DNA of 64,000 bases from Hymenobacter sp. YIM 151858-1 (GTDB taxonomy: Bacteria; Bacteroidota; Bacteroidia; Cytophagales; Hymenobacteraceae): the NCBI RefSeq assembly GCF_025979705.1, contig NZ_CP110136.1, positions 1,302,001 to 1,366,000 of the forward strand. The letters run 5' to 3'. Under the pieces are notes generated by a model, which was not told where the DNA came from, searched no databases, and worked only from the letters and a program-made list of their open reading frames with translations. Positions 18,936 through 26,699 of the stretch are shown piece by piece. The number at the start of each line of letters is the position of its first letter. Position 1 is the stretch's first letter. Made by a program: the position numbers and the translations under genes.

Positions 18936-19484
18936 ATGAGTGAGAAATACAAGATTCGGGATTCGCGGCAGCTCTACTTTGTGTCCTTCGCCACCGTCAA
19001 CTGGATTGATGTCTTTACGCGGCGACTTTATAACGACATCTTCGTGGACAGCCTGCGCTACTGCCAGCGGCACAAAGGGCTGGAGGTGTACGCGTGGTGC
19101 CTGATGACCAATCATGCCCATCTGATTATCAGCAGCGAGAAGGACAGCCTGTCGGCCATCCTGCGTGACTTGAAGCGGCACACCGCCAAAACCATTCTGC
19201 AAGCCATCCAGCAAAACCAGCAGGAAAGCCGCCGCGAGTGGATGCTGTGGATGTTCGAACGCGCCGGCCAGCGCAACAGCCACAACGAGCAGTACCAGTT
19301 TTGGCAGCAGGGCAACCACCCCATCGAGCTTTATTCCAATGAGCTGCGCCACCAACGACTCGATTATTTACATCGTAATCCGGTAGTTGCTGGGTTCGTG
19401 GACGCACCCGAAGACTTTCAGTACAGCAGTGCTCGTAACTATGCCGGTCGCTCCGGCTTATTGGATGTATTGCTGATTCAGTAG
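18936..19484 (+). mobile_element. REP-associated tyrosine transposase (RAYT, Y1/HUH family)
   Basis: A 182-residue single-domain Y1 transposase related to IS200/IS605 TnpA. The metal-binding HUH motif is seen as TNHAHLI (His60, His62), and the candidate nucleophile is Tyr144 in RLDYLHRNPVVAGFV, a signature typical of RAYTs. It has no associated tnpB. The REP palindromes immediately upstream are its presumed substrates, and the nearest one (18870-18905) ends 30 bases before the ATG. RAYTs are usually single-copy and domesticated, and are thought to disperse REPs. Length and motifs are intact, so it may be active. Confidence 0.92.
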
Positions 19485-19548
19485 CGAAGACTAAATAGAG
19501 CAAACCTGCCGCACAACTCAGCAGCTCCAAAACCGGTACCCTTGGAAC

Positions 19549-20979
19549 ATGAACGTTCCAGAAAAGTCAGCCGATGCGGCTCCCGTAACGCTAGTCAGAG
19601 CCTTTGGTGCCGTGAGCGGCATGATGCTGGTTGCCGGTATCGTAATCGGCTCCGGCGTATTCAAGAAGATAGTACCGCTGGCGCAGAGCGGCTTGAGCGA
19701 GGAATGGATACTCGTGGCCTGGGTTGCGGGCGGCCTCGTTACCCTCTGCGGAGCCCTGAACCTGTCGGGCATGGCTTCGCTCACCGAAGAATCGGGCGGC
19801 GTGTACGAATACCTGCGCCTCTCCTTCGGCAACTTCGCGTCGTTTCTGTTCGGCTGGACGGACTTCTCCATTATCGGCTCGGCTTCGGTGGCGGCGCTGG
19901 CCTTCATCTTCGCGCAATCCGTCAACTCGCTGCTGCCGCTGCCCAACCCGGCGCAGGATTTGGCGCATCTATCCATTGGCGGGCTCATCTACCCCTTCGC
20001 CGATTCGGGCATTAAGCTGCTAGCCATCGGCACGGCGGCGGCGCTTACCTGGGTAAACTATCGGGGCGTGAGCGGCAGCGGGCACCTGAGCAACGCGTTT
20101 ACGGCCGCCAAAATCGCGGGCATTCTGCTGCTGGTGCTGGCGGGTACTTTCCTGGCGGCGCCTAGGTCGGCGGAGGTGGCTGCGGTGGCGGCGCCCGTGC
20201 GCGAGGTGCCGTTGGCCAGCGCTTTTTTTGGGGCCTTGCTCAGCGTGTTCTGGGCCTACGATGGCTGGGTTGACCTGTCCTTTGTGACAGGCGAAATCAA
20301 GAACCCGCGCCGGAATGTACCCAGGGCCATTATTGGTGGCGTTACGGTGGCCGTGCTGCTGTACGTGCTCGTCAACTACGCCTACCTGCGGGCGTTGCCG
20401 CTGCCCCAGCTGGCCGCCATTGGCCCGAACGAGATTGGCGCCGCTGTGGTGGCCGAAGCCCTGCTGGGCAAGTGGGGCAAAACGGGGGTGTCGCTGCTGA
20501 TACTAATGAGCGTATTCGGCACGCTGAATGCGGTGCTGCTCTCGCACAGCCGGGTGCATTTCCGCATGGCCCAGGAGCAGTTTTTCTTCCGGTCGGCGGC
20601 GGCAGTGCATCCGCGCTACCGCACCCCCTACCGGGCCTTGTTCTTCACCATGGCCTGGAGCACGGTGCTTATCATCTCCGGCACCTTCGAGCGCCTGACC
20701 GATTTGGTCATCTTTGCCACCTTTTTGTTTTATGGCCTGATGGCCGCGGCCGTGGTCAAGATGAAGCGGCAAGGGCGTATTCCGGGGCCGCCGGGTTATC
20801 CGTACGTGCAAATCGTGCTGCTGCTGTTTGCCCTCACCTTTACCTGCCACACGGTGGTAACGCAGCCGCTGCAGTCATTGCTGGGCCTAGGGCTGATCCT
20901 GACCGGGCTGCCGTTCTACCTGTATTTCGTGCGACAGGCTCGGGCACAAGTCGCCAGGGCTTCGGCCATCAAAGCCTAG
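19549..20979 (+). CDS. APC-family amino acid permease
   Basis: A 476-residue integral membrane transporter of the amino acid-polyamine-organocation superfamily, with about 12 hydrophobic segments. The first helix shows the family's GMMLVAGIVIGSGVFK (unwound helix with GSG substrate-binding turn). LSVFWAYDGWVDLSFVTGEIKNPRRNVPRAI is the helix 6 / loop signature. The overall length matches LAT/SteT-like exchangers. It probably moves amino acids across the inner membrane by exchange or proton coupling; the substrate cannot be read. It starts 65 bases after the RAYT and is not obviously part of an operon. Confidence 0.92.
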   Translation: MNVPEKSADAAPVTLVRAFGAVSGMMLVAGIVIGSGVFKKIVPLAQSGLSEEWILVAWVAGGLVTLCGALNLSGMASLTEESGGVYEYLRLSFGNFASFLFGWTDFSIIGSASVAALAFIFAQSVNSLLPLPNPAQDLAHLSIGGLIYPFADSGIKLLAIGTAAALTWVNYRGVSGSGHLSNAFTAAKIAGILLLVLAGTFLAAPRSAEVAAVAAPVREVPLASAFFGALLSVFWAYDGWVDLSFVTGEIKNPRRNVPRAIIGGVTVAVLLYVLVNYAYLRALPLPQLAAIGPNEIGAAVVAEALLGKWGKTGVSLLILMSVFGTLNAVLLSHSRVHFRMAQEQFFFRSAAAVHPRYRTPYRALFFTMAWSTVLIISGTFERLTDLVIFATFLFYGLMAAAVVKMKRQGRIPGPPGYPYVQIVLLLFALTFTCHTVVTQPLQSLLGLGLILTGLPFYLYFVRQARAQVARASAIKA

Positions 20980-21085
20980 GTGCTGGGCGGCGCTTTCAGG
21001 TAAAACAGGCAGTGGTTGAGCTACCGAAAGCATACGCTTGCCTAGGTGCAACTGGGCAAGCCCGGCAATTGCCTAGCTTTACCTC

Positions 21086-22918
21086 ATGCGTACGGTTTAC
21101 ACTTTCGCGAAACGGGCCGGGTTGGCGGTGCTCTGGCTGTTAGCGGCCTGCTCCTCGCCCGATCAGCAAACCGGCGGCCCAACGGCCGGCCAAAACGTAA
21201 GCGTGCGTTACACCGCCAAGCGCGTGGTATTGCCCGACGAGCCCCACCGCGGCCGCATCCTCGACCGCCACGATTCCGTGCTGGTTGACACCCGCACGCA
21301 GTACCTGCTGAAACTGCCCAGCCGCGGCAAGCTCGATACCCTGGCCCTAGGTGAGCTGCTGGGTTGGGACTCCACCACCGTACGCCGGCGCATAACCGAT
21401 GCCCTGCCCTACGGCCAAGCCTCGCGCGGCTACCAGGTGCAGCTGAGCCTTACCAAGGCCGAGGCCGAGCGCGTGCGGCGCGACAGCAGCACCACTGTGC
21501 CCCAGCTTACTTTGTGGGAAAGACCCAGGCGCACCTACACCACCCCGGCCGCCGCGCCCGTGCTAGGCTACCTAGGGGCCGAAGCACAAGCCTTCTACAA
21601 CCAGGCCAAGCGCTACCGCCGCGGCCGCTTTTACCGCCTGCGCAACGGCGGCATCGAGACGTATTACAACGGCTTGCTGGCGGGGCACCGCGGCTATCTG
21701 CACCCGTTGCTGGATGCCCAGGGCAAGCAGCACGGCAGTTGGGCCAAGGATACAGCTTTTCAGCAGGGCCAGGATTTGCACCTGACCCTTGATGCGAAGC
21801 TGCAGACCTACGCCGAGAAGCTAATGGGCGGCCGCAAGGGCTACCTGGTGGCGCTCGACCCGCGTACCGGCGAAATTCTGGCGTATGTGTCGGGGCCGGT
21901 GTACAAGGCCAGCACCATTACCGCGCCCGACCAGGCCGGCGTGCGCACCAAGCTGCTGGAGCACGACGACATGCCGCTGCTAAACCGACCGGCCATGCTG
22001 GCCAACCCGCCCGGCTCGGTGTTCAAGCTCGTCAACGCGGCCATCGCGCTGCAGATGCACGCCTTTACGCCGGCCTCGGCTTTCCGCTGCGACCAGTCGC
22101 TGGTGAACTGCGTACACCACCACCCGCCCGGCAAAAACCTCACGGCGGCCCTTAAGTACAGCTGCAACCCGTACTTCTACCGGGTAATGCAAAGCCTGAT
22201 CGACTGCGTGCCCGATACGCTGGCGGGTGATACCGTGGGGGCACGCCACGCCAACCTGGCCATGTGGCACCGCTACGCCCGCTCGTTCGGCCTGGCCGCG
22301 CCCCTAGGTGTTGATTTGCCCCGCGAGGCGCCGGGGCACCTGCCCACCCCGGCTTACTACGACAAAGCCCGACGTACGCGCAACTGGGCCTACCGCTCCA
22401 TTTACTCGCTCAGCATCGGGCAGGGCGAAATCAACCTAACCGGCTTGCAGATGGCCAACATGGCCGCCATTATTGCCAACCGCGGCTGGTACTACACGCC
22501 CCATCTGGTGCGCAGCGTGGGCAGCAGCGGGCCGTTGCCGCGTTTCACCCAAAAACACCGCACCCTCGTCGACAGCGTACATTTCGCGGCGCTGGTGCCC
22601 GGCATGGTGGCCGTGATGCAGCGCGGCGGCACGGCCGATGCTTCGAGCCTGGCGGATGTGGGAATTAAAGTGGCGGGCAAAACCGGGACCGTTGAAAACG
22701 ACGAAGGCGACGACCACGCGGCTTTTGTGGGCTTCGCGCCGGCCGACAACCCCAAGATTGCCGTGGCCGTGTACCTCGAAAACGCTGGGTTTGGCGCCAC
22801 TGCCGCCGCCCCCTGTGCCGTGCTGGTGATGGAGAAGTACCTGCGCGGCAGCATCGCGCCTAAGCGCAAGCGCTGGGAAAAGCGCATCCAGAACCGGGCC
22901 CGGCGCGAGGAATATTAG
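21086..22918 (+). CDS. Lipoprotein penicillin-binding transpeptidase (class B PBP-like)
   Basis: A 610-residue D,D-transpeptidase that should cross-link peptidoglycan. All three active-site motifs are present: SxxK as Ser311-Val-Phe-Lys314 in PPGSVFKL, SxN as Ser359-Cys-Asn361 in YSCNPYF, and KTG at 532-534 in VAGKTGTVEN. The N-terminal half includes the class B dimerisation features RGRILDRHDSVLVDT. The N-terminus ends in a lipobox (WLLAACSS) rather than the usual uncleaved transmembrane anchor, so the protein may be lipid-anchored. It resembles PBP2/MrdA-type enzymes but stands alone, without rodA or mreC. Two CCTAGG sites lie just upstream and several inside. Confidence 0.9.
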   Translation: MRTVYTFAKRAGLAVLWLLAACSSPDQQTGGPTAGQNVSVRYTAKRVVLPDEPHRGRILDRHDSVLVDTRTQYLLKLPSRGKLDTLALGELLGWDSTTVRRRITDALPYGQASRGYQVQLSLTKAEAERVRRDSSTTVPQLTLWERPRRTYTTPAAAPVLGYLGAEAQAFYNQAKRYRRGRFYRLRNGGIETYYNGLLAGHRGYLHPLLDAQGKQHGSWAKDTAFQQGQDLHLTLDAKLQTYAEKLMGGRKGYLVALDPRTGEILAYVSGPVYKASTITAPDQAGVRTKLLEHDDMPLLNRPAMLANPPGSVFKLVNAAIALQMHAFTPASAFRCDQSLVNCVHHHPPGKNLTAALKYSCNPYFYRVMQSLIDCVPDTLAGDTVGARHANLAMWHRYARSFGLAAPLGVDLPREAPGHLPTPAYYDKARRTRNWAYRSIYSLSIGQGEINLTGLQMANMAAIIANRGWYYTPHLVRSVGSSGPLPRFTQKHRTLVDSVHFAALVPGMVAVMQRGGTADASSLADVGIKVAGKTGTVENDEGDDHAAFVGFAPADNPKIAVAVYLENAGFGATAAAPCAVLVMEKYLRGSIAPKRKRWEKRIQNRARREEY

Positions 22919-23010
22919 CGGCTGCAGCACCCGGAGCGGTAATGCAGCGCCTGCCGTTCATTACAGATTATCTATATAGCTTGCCGCGTCTTTACCATAT
23001 TTCAACTTCT

Positions 23011-23961
23011 ATGTTTATCAGTCGTTCCGTTCTTCTGACCGTGCTTCCGGTTGCCGCTGTGCTGATGTCGGCTGGCACTTCGCCCGCTCCCACTGCGGCG
23101 CCGCCTACCAACTTCACGCAGGGCGTCATCACGACCCGGGTATCGTTGCCGGGCAACCCCTACGACAAGTTTTTAAACCAACTGGACCCCACCAAAGGCA
23201 ATTTGCAGGCGCAGATTCAGCAGTTGGCCATGCGCATGACTCCGGCCGAGCAGCAGCGCTTTCAGGCGGAGGCCGCTCAGCTAAATCCGGCACTGGTAAT
23301 GGGAGCCATGATGCTGCCGCGCAAGGGCACCATTTACTACCGGGGCCAGGAGGCGCGCGTAAGCACCGATGCCCTGACGTATCACCTGGAAAACTACTTC
23401 GATGGCGCGAAAAAAGCCGGCACCATGCTGCTGGCCGCGCAGAGTGGCGCGGAGCGTGTGGCCTACACCTACAATGCCGCTACGCTTACTAAAACCTGGC
23501 AAACCATTGTAGTTACCGAAGAAGACTACGCGCTAAAAACCACCACCGAAACCAGCATGGTGGCCGGCTACCCCAGCCAGAAAACTACTTATACCCTGAA
23601 GCCGGGTGCGGCCCCCAACCCCGAAGCCCCGGGCCAGATGAGCCAGAAGCCGGTAGCCCTGGATGTGTGGACCTCTGCTCAGATTCCGCAGATGCTCAAT
23701 TTTGCGCACCCCGTGTACGTGAAGGAAAAGAACGGCATCACGAAGCTGGTGGTGTACTTCGATAAGGAGCGCAAGCAGCAGATGGTGTACGAGTTTGCCA
23801 GCGTGCAGACCAAGCCGGTTACGCCGCAGGAATTGCAGATTAAGGCCAACACCCCGCTCCTCGACTACGCCAAGGATGAGATGCAGATTGGCATGAAATC
23901 GTTGGCTATTATGCTTGGCGGCATGCCGAAGCAAACCGACGCTGCCGACGACAGCGAGTAG
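23011..23961 (+). CDS. Secreted protein of unknown function
   Basis: A 316-residue exported protein. The start at 23011 gives a signal peptide (MFISRSVLLTVLPVAAVLMSAG). The mature protein begins with a Pro/Ala/Thr-rich spacer and a helical segment (QAQIQQLAMRMTPAEQQRFQ). A beta-rich domain follows with LPRKGTIYYRGQEARV, VAYTYNAATLTKTWQTIVV and YPSQKTTYTL, resembling the DUF4412-type fold in secreted Bacteroidota proteins. It is close to the preceding PBP gene (92 bases) and ends before a hairpin at 23992. Function is unknown. Confidence 0.72.
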   Translation: MFISRSVLLTVLPVAAVLMSAGTSPAPTAAPPTNFTQGVITTRVSLPGNPYDKFLNQLDPTKGNLQAQIQQLAMRMTPAEQQRFQAEAAQLNPALVMGAMMLPRKGTIYYRGQEARVSTDALTYHLENYFDGAKKAGTMLLAAQSGAERVAYTYNAATLTKTWQTIVVTEEDYALKTTTETSMVAGYPSQKTTYTLKPGAAPNPEAPGQMSQKPVALDVWTSAQIPQMLNFAHPVYVKEKNGITKLVVYFDKERKQQMVYEFASVQTKPVTPQELQIKANTPLLDYAKDEMQIGMKSLAIMLGGMPKQTDAADDSE

Positions 23962-23991
23962 GTATTTGGCCTGCGCCTATTCCTACACGCT

Positions 23992-24027
23992 ACGGCCCGT
24001 TCCTGCTCCGGAACGGGCCGTTGTTCG
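23992..24027 (+). terminator. Hairpin after the secreted protein gene
   Basis: ACGGCCCGTTCC pairs perfectly with GGAACGGGCCGT around a 6-base loop, followed by TTGTTCGTT. A terminator role is likely although the T tract is interrupted. Confidence 0.7.
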
Positions 24028-24369
24028 TTAAGATGATCAGGGCATAGAGGATTGTCCACGCCTGCTGGAGCACTGTTGATCAGGCATCGGGAAGCATCGA
24101 ATAATTCAGGTTCCGAACCGATTTGCTTGACCTTGAAAACGCGCGTGTGTTTCTCACGGGCATGCTGCGCATCAGCAGTGGCCTAGGTGCTTTGGTGATG
24201 GACGACAAAGGCGAGTTAGTGGAGCCCAGCTTTTCATCGGTACTGCCATCAATAAATAAATCCAGGGCAGTTGCTTCCTGACCCGCGAGAATTTGTTGCA
24301 CCCGTACTTTGAGAGCATCCCGAATCCTAGCCCCTGCTCCTATCTTATTCGCTGTAGATACCTGGCCTT
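24028..24369. other. Intergenic region, possible gene remnant
   Basis: This 342-bp region has no complete gene. Around 24110-24285 the plus strand has an uninterrupted frame reading LDLENARVFLTGMLRIS and MDDKGELVEPSFSSVLP with no suitable start. The minus strand also has an open frame (24080-24301). One of these may be a decayed gene; I cannot tell which. One CCTAGG lies at 24181. Confidence 0.3.
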
Positions 24370-25245
24370 ATGCCCGCAACCATCACCATCGCGCAACACT
24401 CCGCTCGCCCGCTCACGGTTAACCGCCTGGGTTACGGAACCATGCGCCTACCCGGGCCCGATGTGTGGGGCGAGCCCGCCGACCGCGCCGAGGCTTTGCA
24501 AATTCTGCGGACGGCTGAGGAGCACGGGGTAAATTTCCTCGACACGGCCGATTATTACGGCCAGGATGTAACGAACCGCCTCATTCGGGAAGCGCTGTAC
24601 CCCTACCCGCCCGAGTTGCTGATTTGCACCAAAGTGGGTGCCGCCCGCCTCCCCGATAAAAGCTGGGTACCCTACAACCGCCCCGAACAGCTGCGCGCCA
24701 GCATCGATAACAACCTGCGCACCCTGGGCCAGGAGCAAATTCAGCTGGTGCACTACCGCGTGATGCCCAAGAGCGACGTGCCCCTGAGCGAGGCCCTAGG
24801 TGCCATGTACGAGATGCAGCGCGAGGGCAAGATTTTGCACGTAGGCCTGAGCAACGTAACGCGCGAAGAGCTGACAACCGGCCTGCAGCTGGGCCCGATT
24901 GCCACCGTTGAGAACATGTATAGTTACGCCCAGCGCACCACCCACCGCACCCCGCACTTCGAAAGCCGGGGCGGCGAAGAAGTGCTGGACCTGTGCGAGC
25001 AGCACGGCATTCCCCTTATTCCGTACTTCTCGCTCTTGCACGCCCTGCCCAAACACTCCGAGCAGGTGGCCGAAATAGCCCGCAAGCACCAGGCCACGCC
25101 GGCCCAGGTAAACATTGCCTGGCTGCTGCACCGCTCGCCCTGGCTGTTGCCCATCCCCGGCACTTCCAGGCTGGCGCACCTGCGCGAGAACCTGGCGGCC
25201 GCGCATATCCGCCTCAGCCCCGACGACATGGCGCACCTAGGGTAG
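24370..25245 (+). CDS. Aldo/keto reductase
   Basis: A 291-residue NADPH-dependent oxidoreductase of the aldo/keto reductase superfamily, unrelated in detail to the one at 1077-1973. Tetrad candidates are Asp and Tyr in NFLDTADYYGQD, Lys in LICTKVGAA and His in IQLVHYR. LPIPGTSRLAHLREN is the cofactor-binding C-terminal segment. It is similar to the oxidoreductase group that includes YdbC-like proteins, but the substrate is unknown. The ATG at 24370 gives MPATITIAQHSARPLTVNRLGYG, a typical start. The stop codon overlaps one of three CCTAGG motifs clustered at 25236-25287. Confidence 0.92.
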   Translation: MPATITIAQHSARPLTVNRLGYGTMRLPGPDVWGEPADRAEALQILRTAEEHGVNFLDTADYYGQDVTNRLIREALYPYPPELLICTKVGAARLPDKSWVPYNRPEQLRASIDNNLRTLGQEQIQLVHYRVMPKSDVPLSEALGAMYEMQREGKILHVGLSNVTREELTTGLQLGPIATVENMYSYAQRTTHRTPHFESRGGEEVLDLCEQHGIPLIPYFSLLHALPKHSEQVAEIARKHQATPAQVNIAWLLHRSPWLLPIPGTSRLAHLRENLAAAHIRLSPDDMAHLG

Positions 25246-25287
25246 CGCCCCGCTGCCCTAGGTGCTGCTGCTCTGCTGCTACCTAGG
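25236..25287. repeat. Cluster of three CCTAGG motifs
   Basis: CCTAGG at 25236, 25257 and 25282 within 52 bases, at the end of the aldo/keto reductase gene and start of the spacer. All are in the CCCTAGGT/ACCTAGGG context. No comparable cluster is present elsewhere in the window. Confidence 0.8.
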
Positions 25288-25363
25288 GCAATTGTTTCGG
25301 GTTGCTGCTACGCTCAGGCCCATTGGGTTTGACGCAAACCGGCTCCGGGGTTTACATTGGGGC

Positions 25364-26437
25364 ATGATGAAATACGGCGCGTGGTTAGGCCTGCTGGGTT
25401 GGCTGCTGGCAGGCAATGCAAATGCCCAATCGTTGGCGGGCATTTGGCAAGGCGTAGAAACCGACCCCGAAGAGCCCGGTGCCACCTGGCCGGCCCTGCT
25501 GCGCGTGCAGGAGGCCAAAGGCACGGGCATGTTTGGCGTGCTGTACCAGGAGGCCACGGGCCGGCCCAACGTAACGGTTACGTTTCAGGTGCGGGCCACG
25601 CGCACGGCCACCGGGCTGGCGCTGGAGCACGTGCGCAAGCTCAACGAAACCGGGGCCACCCCCTTCAGCTACTGGTGCGAGGGCTCCATTGCCTTTACCT
25701 ACGACGCGAAGGAGGAAAAGCTAACCGGGCGCGCCGCCTACGCCCCCGTGGGCGACTGCGACAAAGGCAGCTTCACGCTTTACCGCGTCAAGCTTAAGTC
25801 GGCCGCCAAGGTGCAGGCCGGCGCCGAAACCACCATTCGGGTTTCGGGCCGCGACGTGCGCTGGTACGCCGATGCCGACCTGAAGCAGCCCGTGAACACC
25901 GGCAACAGCTACCGTACCAGGCTCAGCAAAACCACTACTTTTTACATCACGCAAGGCTACTACCGCACCCGCGAAAGCGCCGTGGTGCCCATTACCGTGC
26001 AGGTGAGCGGCGCGGCTCCCAAGCCCAAGCCAGCCCCGGCCCCGGCGCCCAAACCCGCCCCGCCCGACACCGCCCGCCCTACGCCCCCGCCGGCCCCCGT
26101 CATCAGCCAACAACCCGTGGTGCTGCCCACCGTGCTCTTTAAGCTTGGCACGCCCGAGCTGCTGCCCGAAGCCTTGCCCGCCCTCGATCAGCTGGCCGCC
26201 GAGCTGCAGGCCCGCCCTAGCTTACGCGTGCTGGTGGCCGGCCATACCGACCGCATCGGCGAGCCCGACAAAAACCAGGCACTATCCGAGCAACGGGCCG
26301 AGGCGGTGAAGGCGTACCTCGTGAAAGCGGGCGTGGCGCCCGAGCGCATCAGCACCGCCGGGTACGGCGACACGCGCCCGCTCTACGCCTCGCCCGATGC
26401 CCGCAACCGGCGCGTGGAGGTTTCGGAGGCGAAATAG
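25364..26437 (+). CDS. OmpA-family secreted protein with N-terminal lipocalin-like region
   Basis: A 357-residue exported protein. The signal peptide (MMKYGAWLGLLGWLLAGNANA) precedes a beta-rich region starting SLAGIWQGVETDP, which resembles small 'GxW' lipocalin-like or DUF2147-like beta domains. A second beta segment with TTIRVSGRDVRWYADADLKQP looks Ig-like. It is joined by a Pro/Ala/Lys linker (about 225-255) to a C-terminal OmpA domain with VLFKLGTPELLPEAL, VAGHTDRIGEPDKNQALSEQRAE and the ending RNRRVEVSEAK. It should bind peptidoglycan in the periplasm. I start at 25364 because it gives the signal peptide. The partner of the N-terminal domain is unknown. Confidence 0.85.
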   Translation: MMKYGAWLGLLGWLLAGNANAQSLAGIWQGVETDPEEPGATWPALLRVQEAKGTGMFGVLYQEATGRPNVTVTFQVRATRTATGLALEHVRKLNETGATPFSYWCEGSIAFTYDAKEEKLTGRAAYAPVGDCDKGSFTLYRVKLKSAAKVQAGAETTIRVSGRDVRWYADADLKQPVNTGNSYRTRLSKTTTFYITQGYYRTRESAVVPITVQVSGAAPKPKPAPAPAPKPAPPDTARPTPPPAPVISQQPVVLPTVLFKLGTPELLPEALPALDQLAAELQARPSLRVLVAGHTDRIGEPDKNQALSEQRAEAVKAYLVKAGVAPERISTAGYGDTRPLYASPDARNRRVEVSEAK

Positions 26438-26522
26438 GCGGTGAGGCCATATCTGTATGACAGGATTTGGGTACCTCGCCTATGGCTTATGAAGCAAGGC
26501 ATGTGTATTATATCAATTAAGT

Positions 26523-26553
26523 ATTGTATATTATTTATACAATGATTATCATT
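26523..26553. promoter_or_regulatory. AT-rich palindromes including a Fur-box-like site
   Basis: AATGATTATCATT (26541-26553) is a palindrome around one central base and resembles half or more of the classical Fur box. Directly before it, ATTGTATA (26523-26530) and TATACAAT (26536-26543) form an 8-bp inverted repeat. The 80 bases around them are very AT-rich for this genome. They lie about 150 bases upstream of the OmpA gene at 26700. Iron-dependent control is an inference from the motif only. Confidence 0.45.
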
Positions 26554-26699
26554 ACCATCAGACGCTTGGCTTTGCAGACGCCTAGGGCGCTGCCTGGCTG
26601 ATGCGGTGCGGCGCCTTGTTGGCTAACCTTTCGCGGCATTGCGGGTATACGTGCGTACCTGCTCCTGTGCAGCTTACTCCTTCACCCCGACTCCACCTG

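Noticed and set aside
17612-19484. A complete defence system or prophage
   Set aside because: Only one orphan gene and a RAYT are present; no nuclease, methyltransferase, integrase or structural phage gene is seen.
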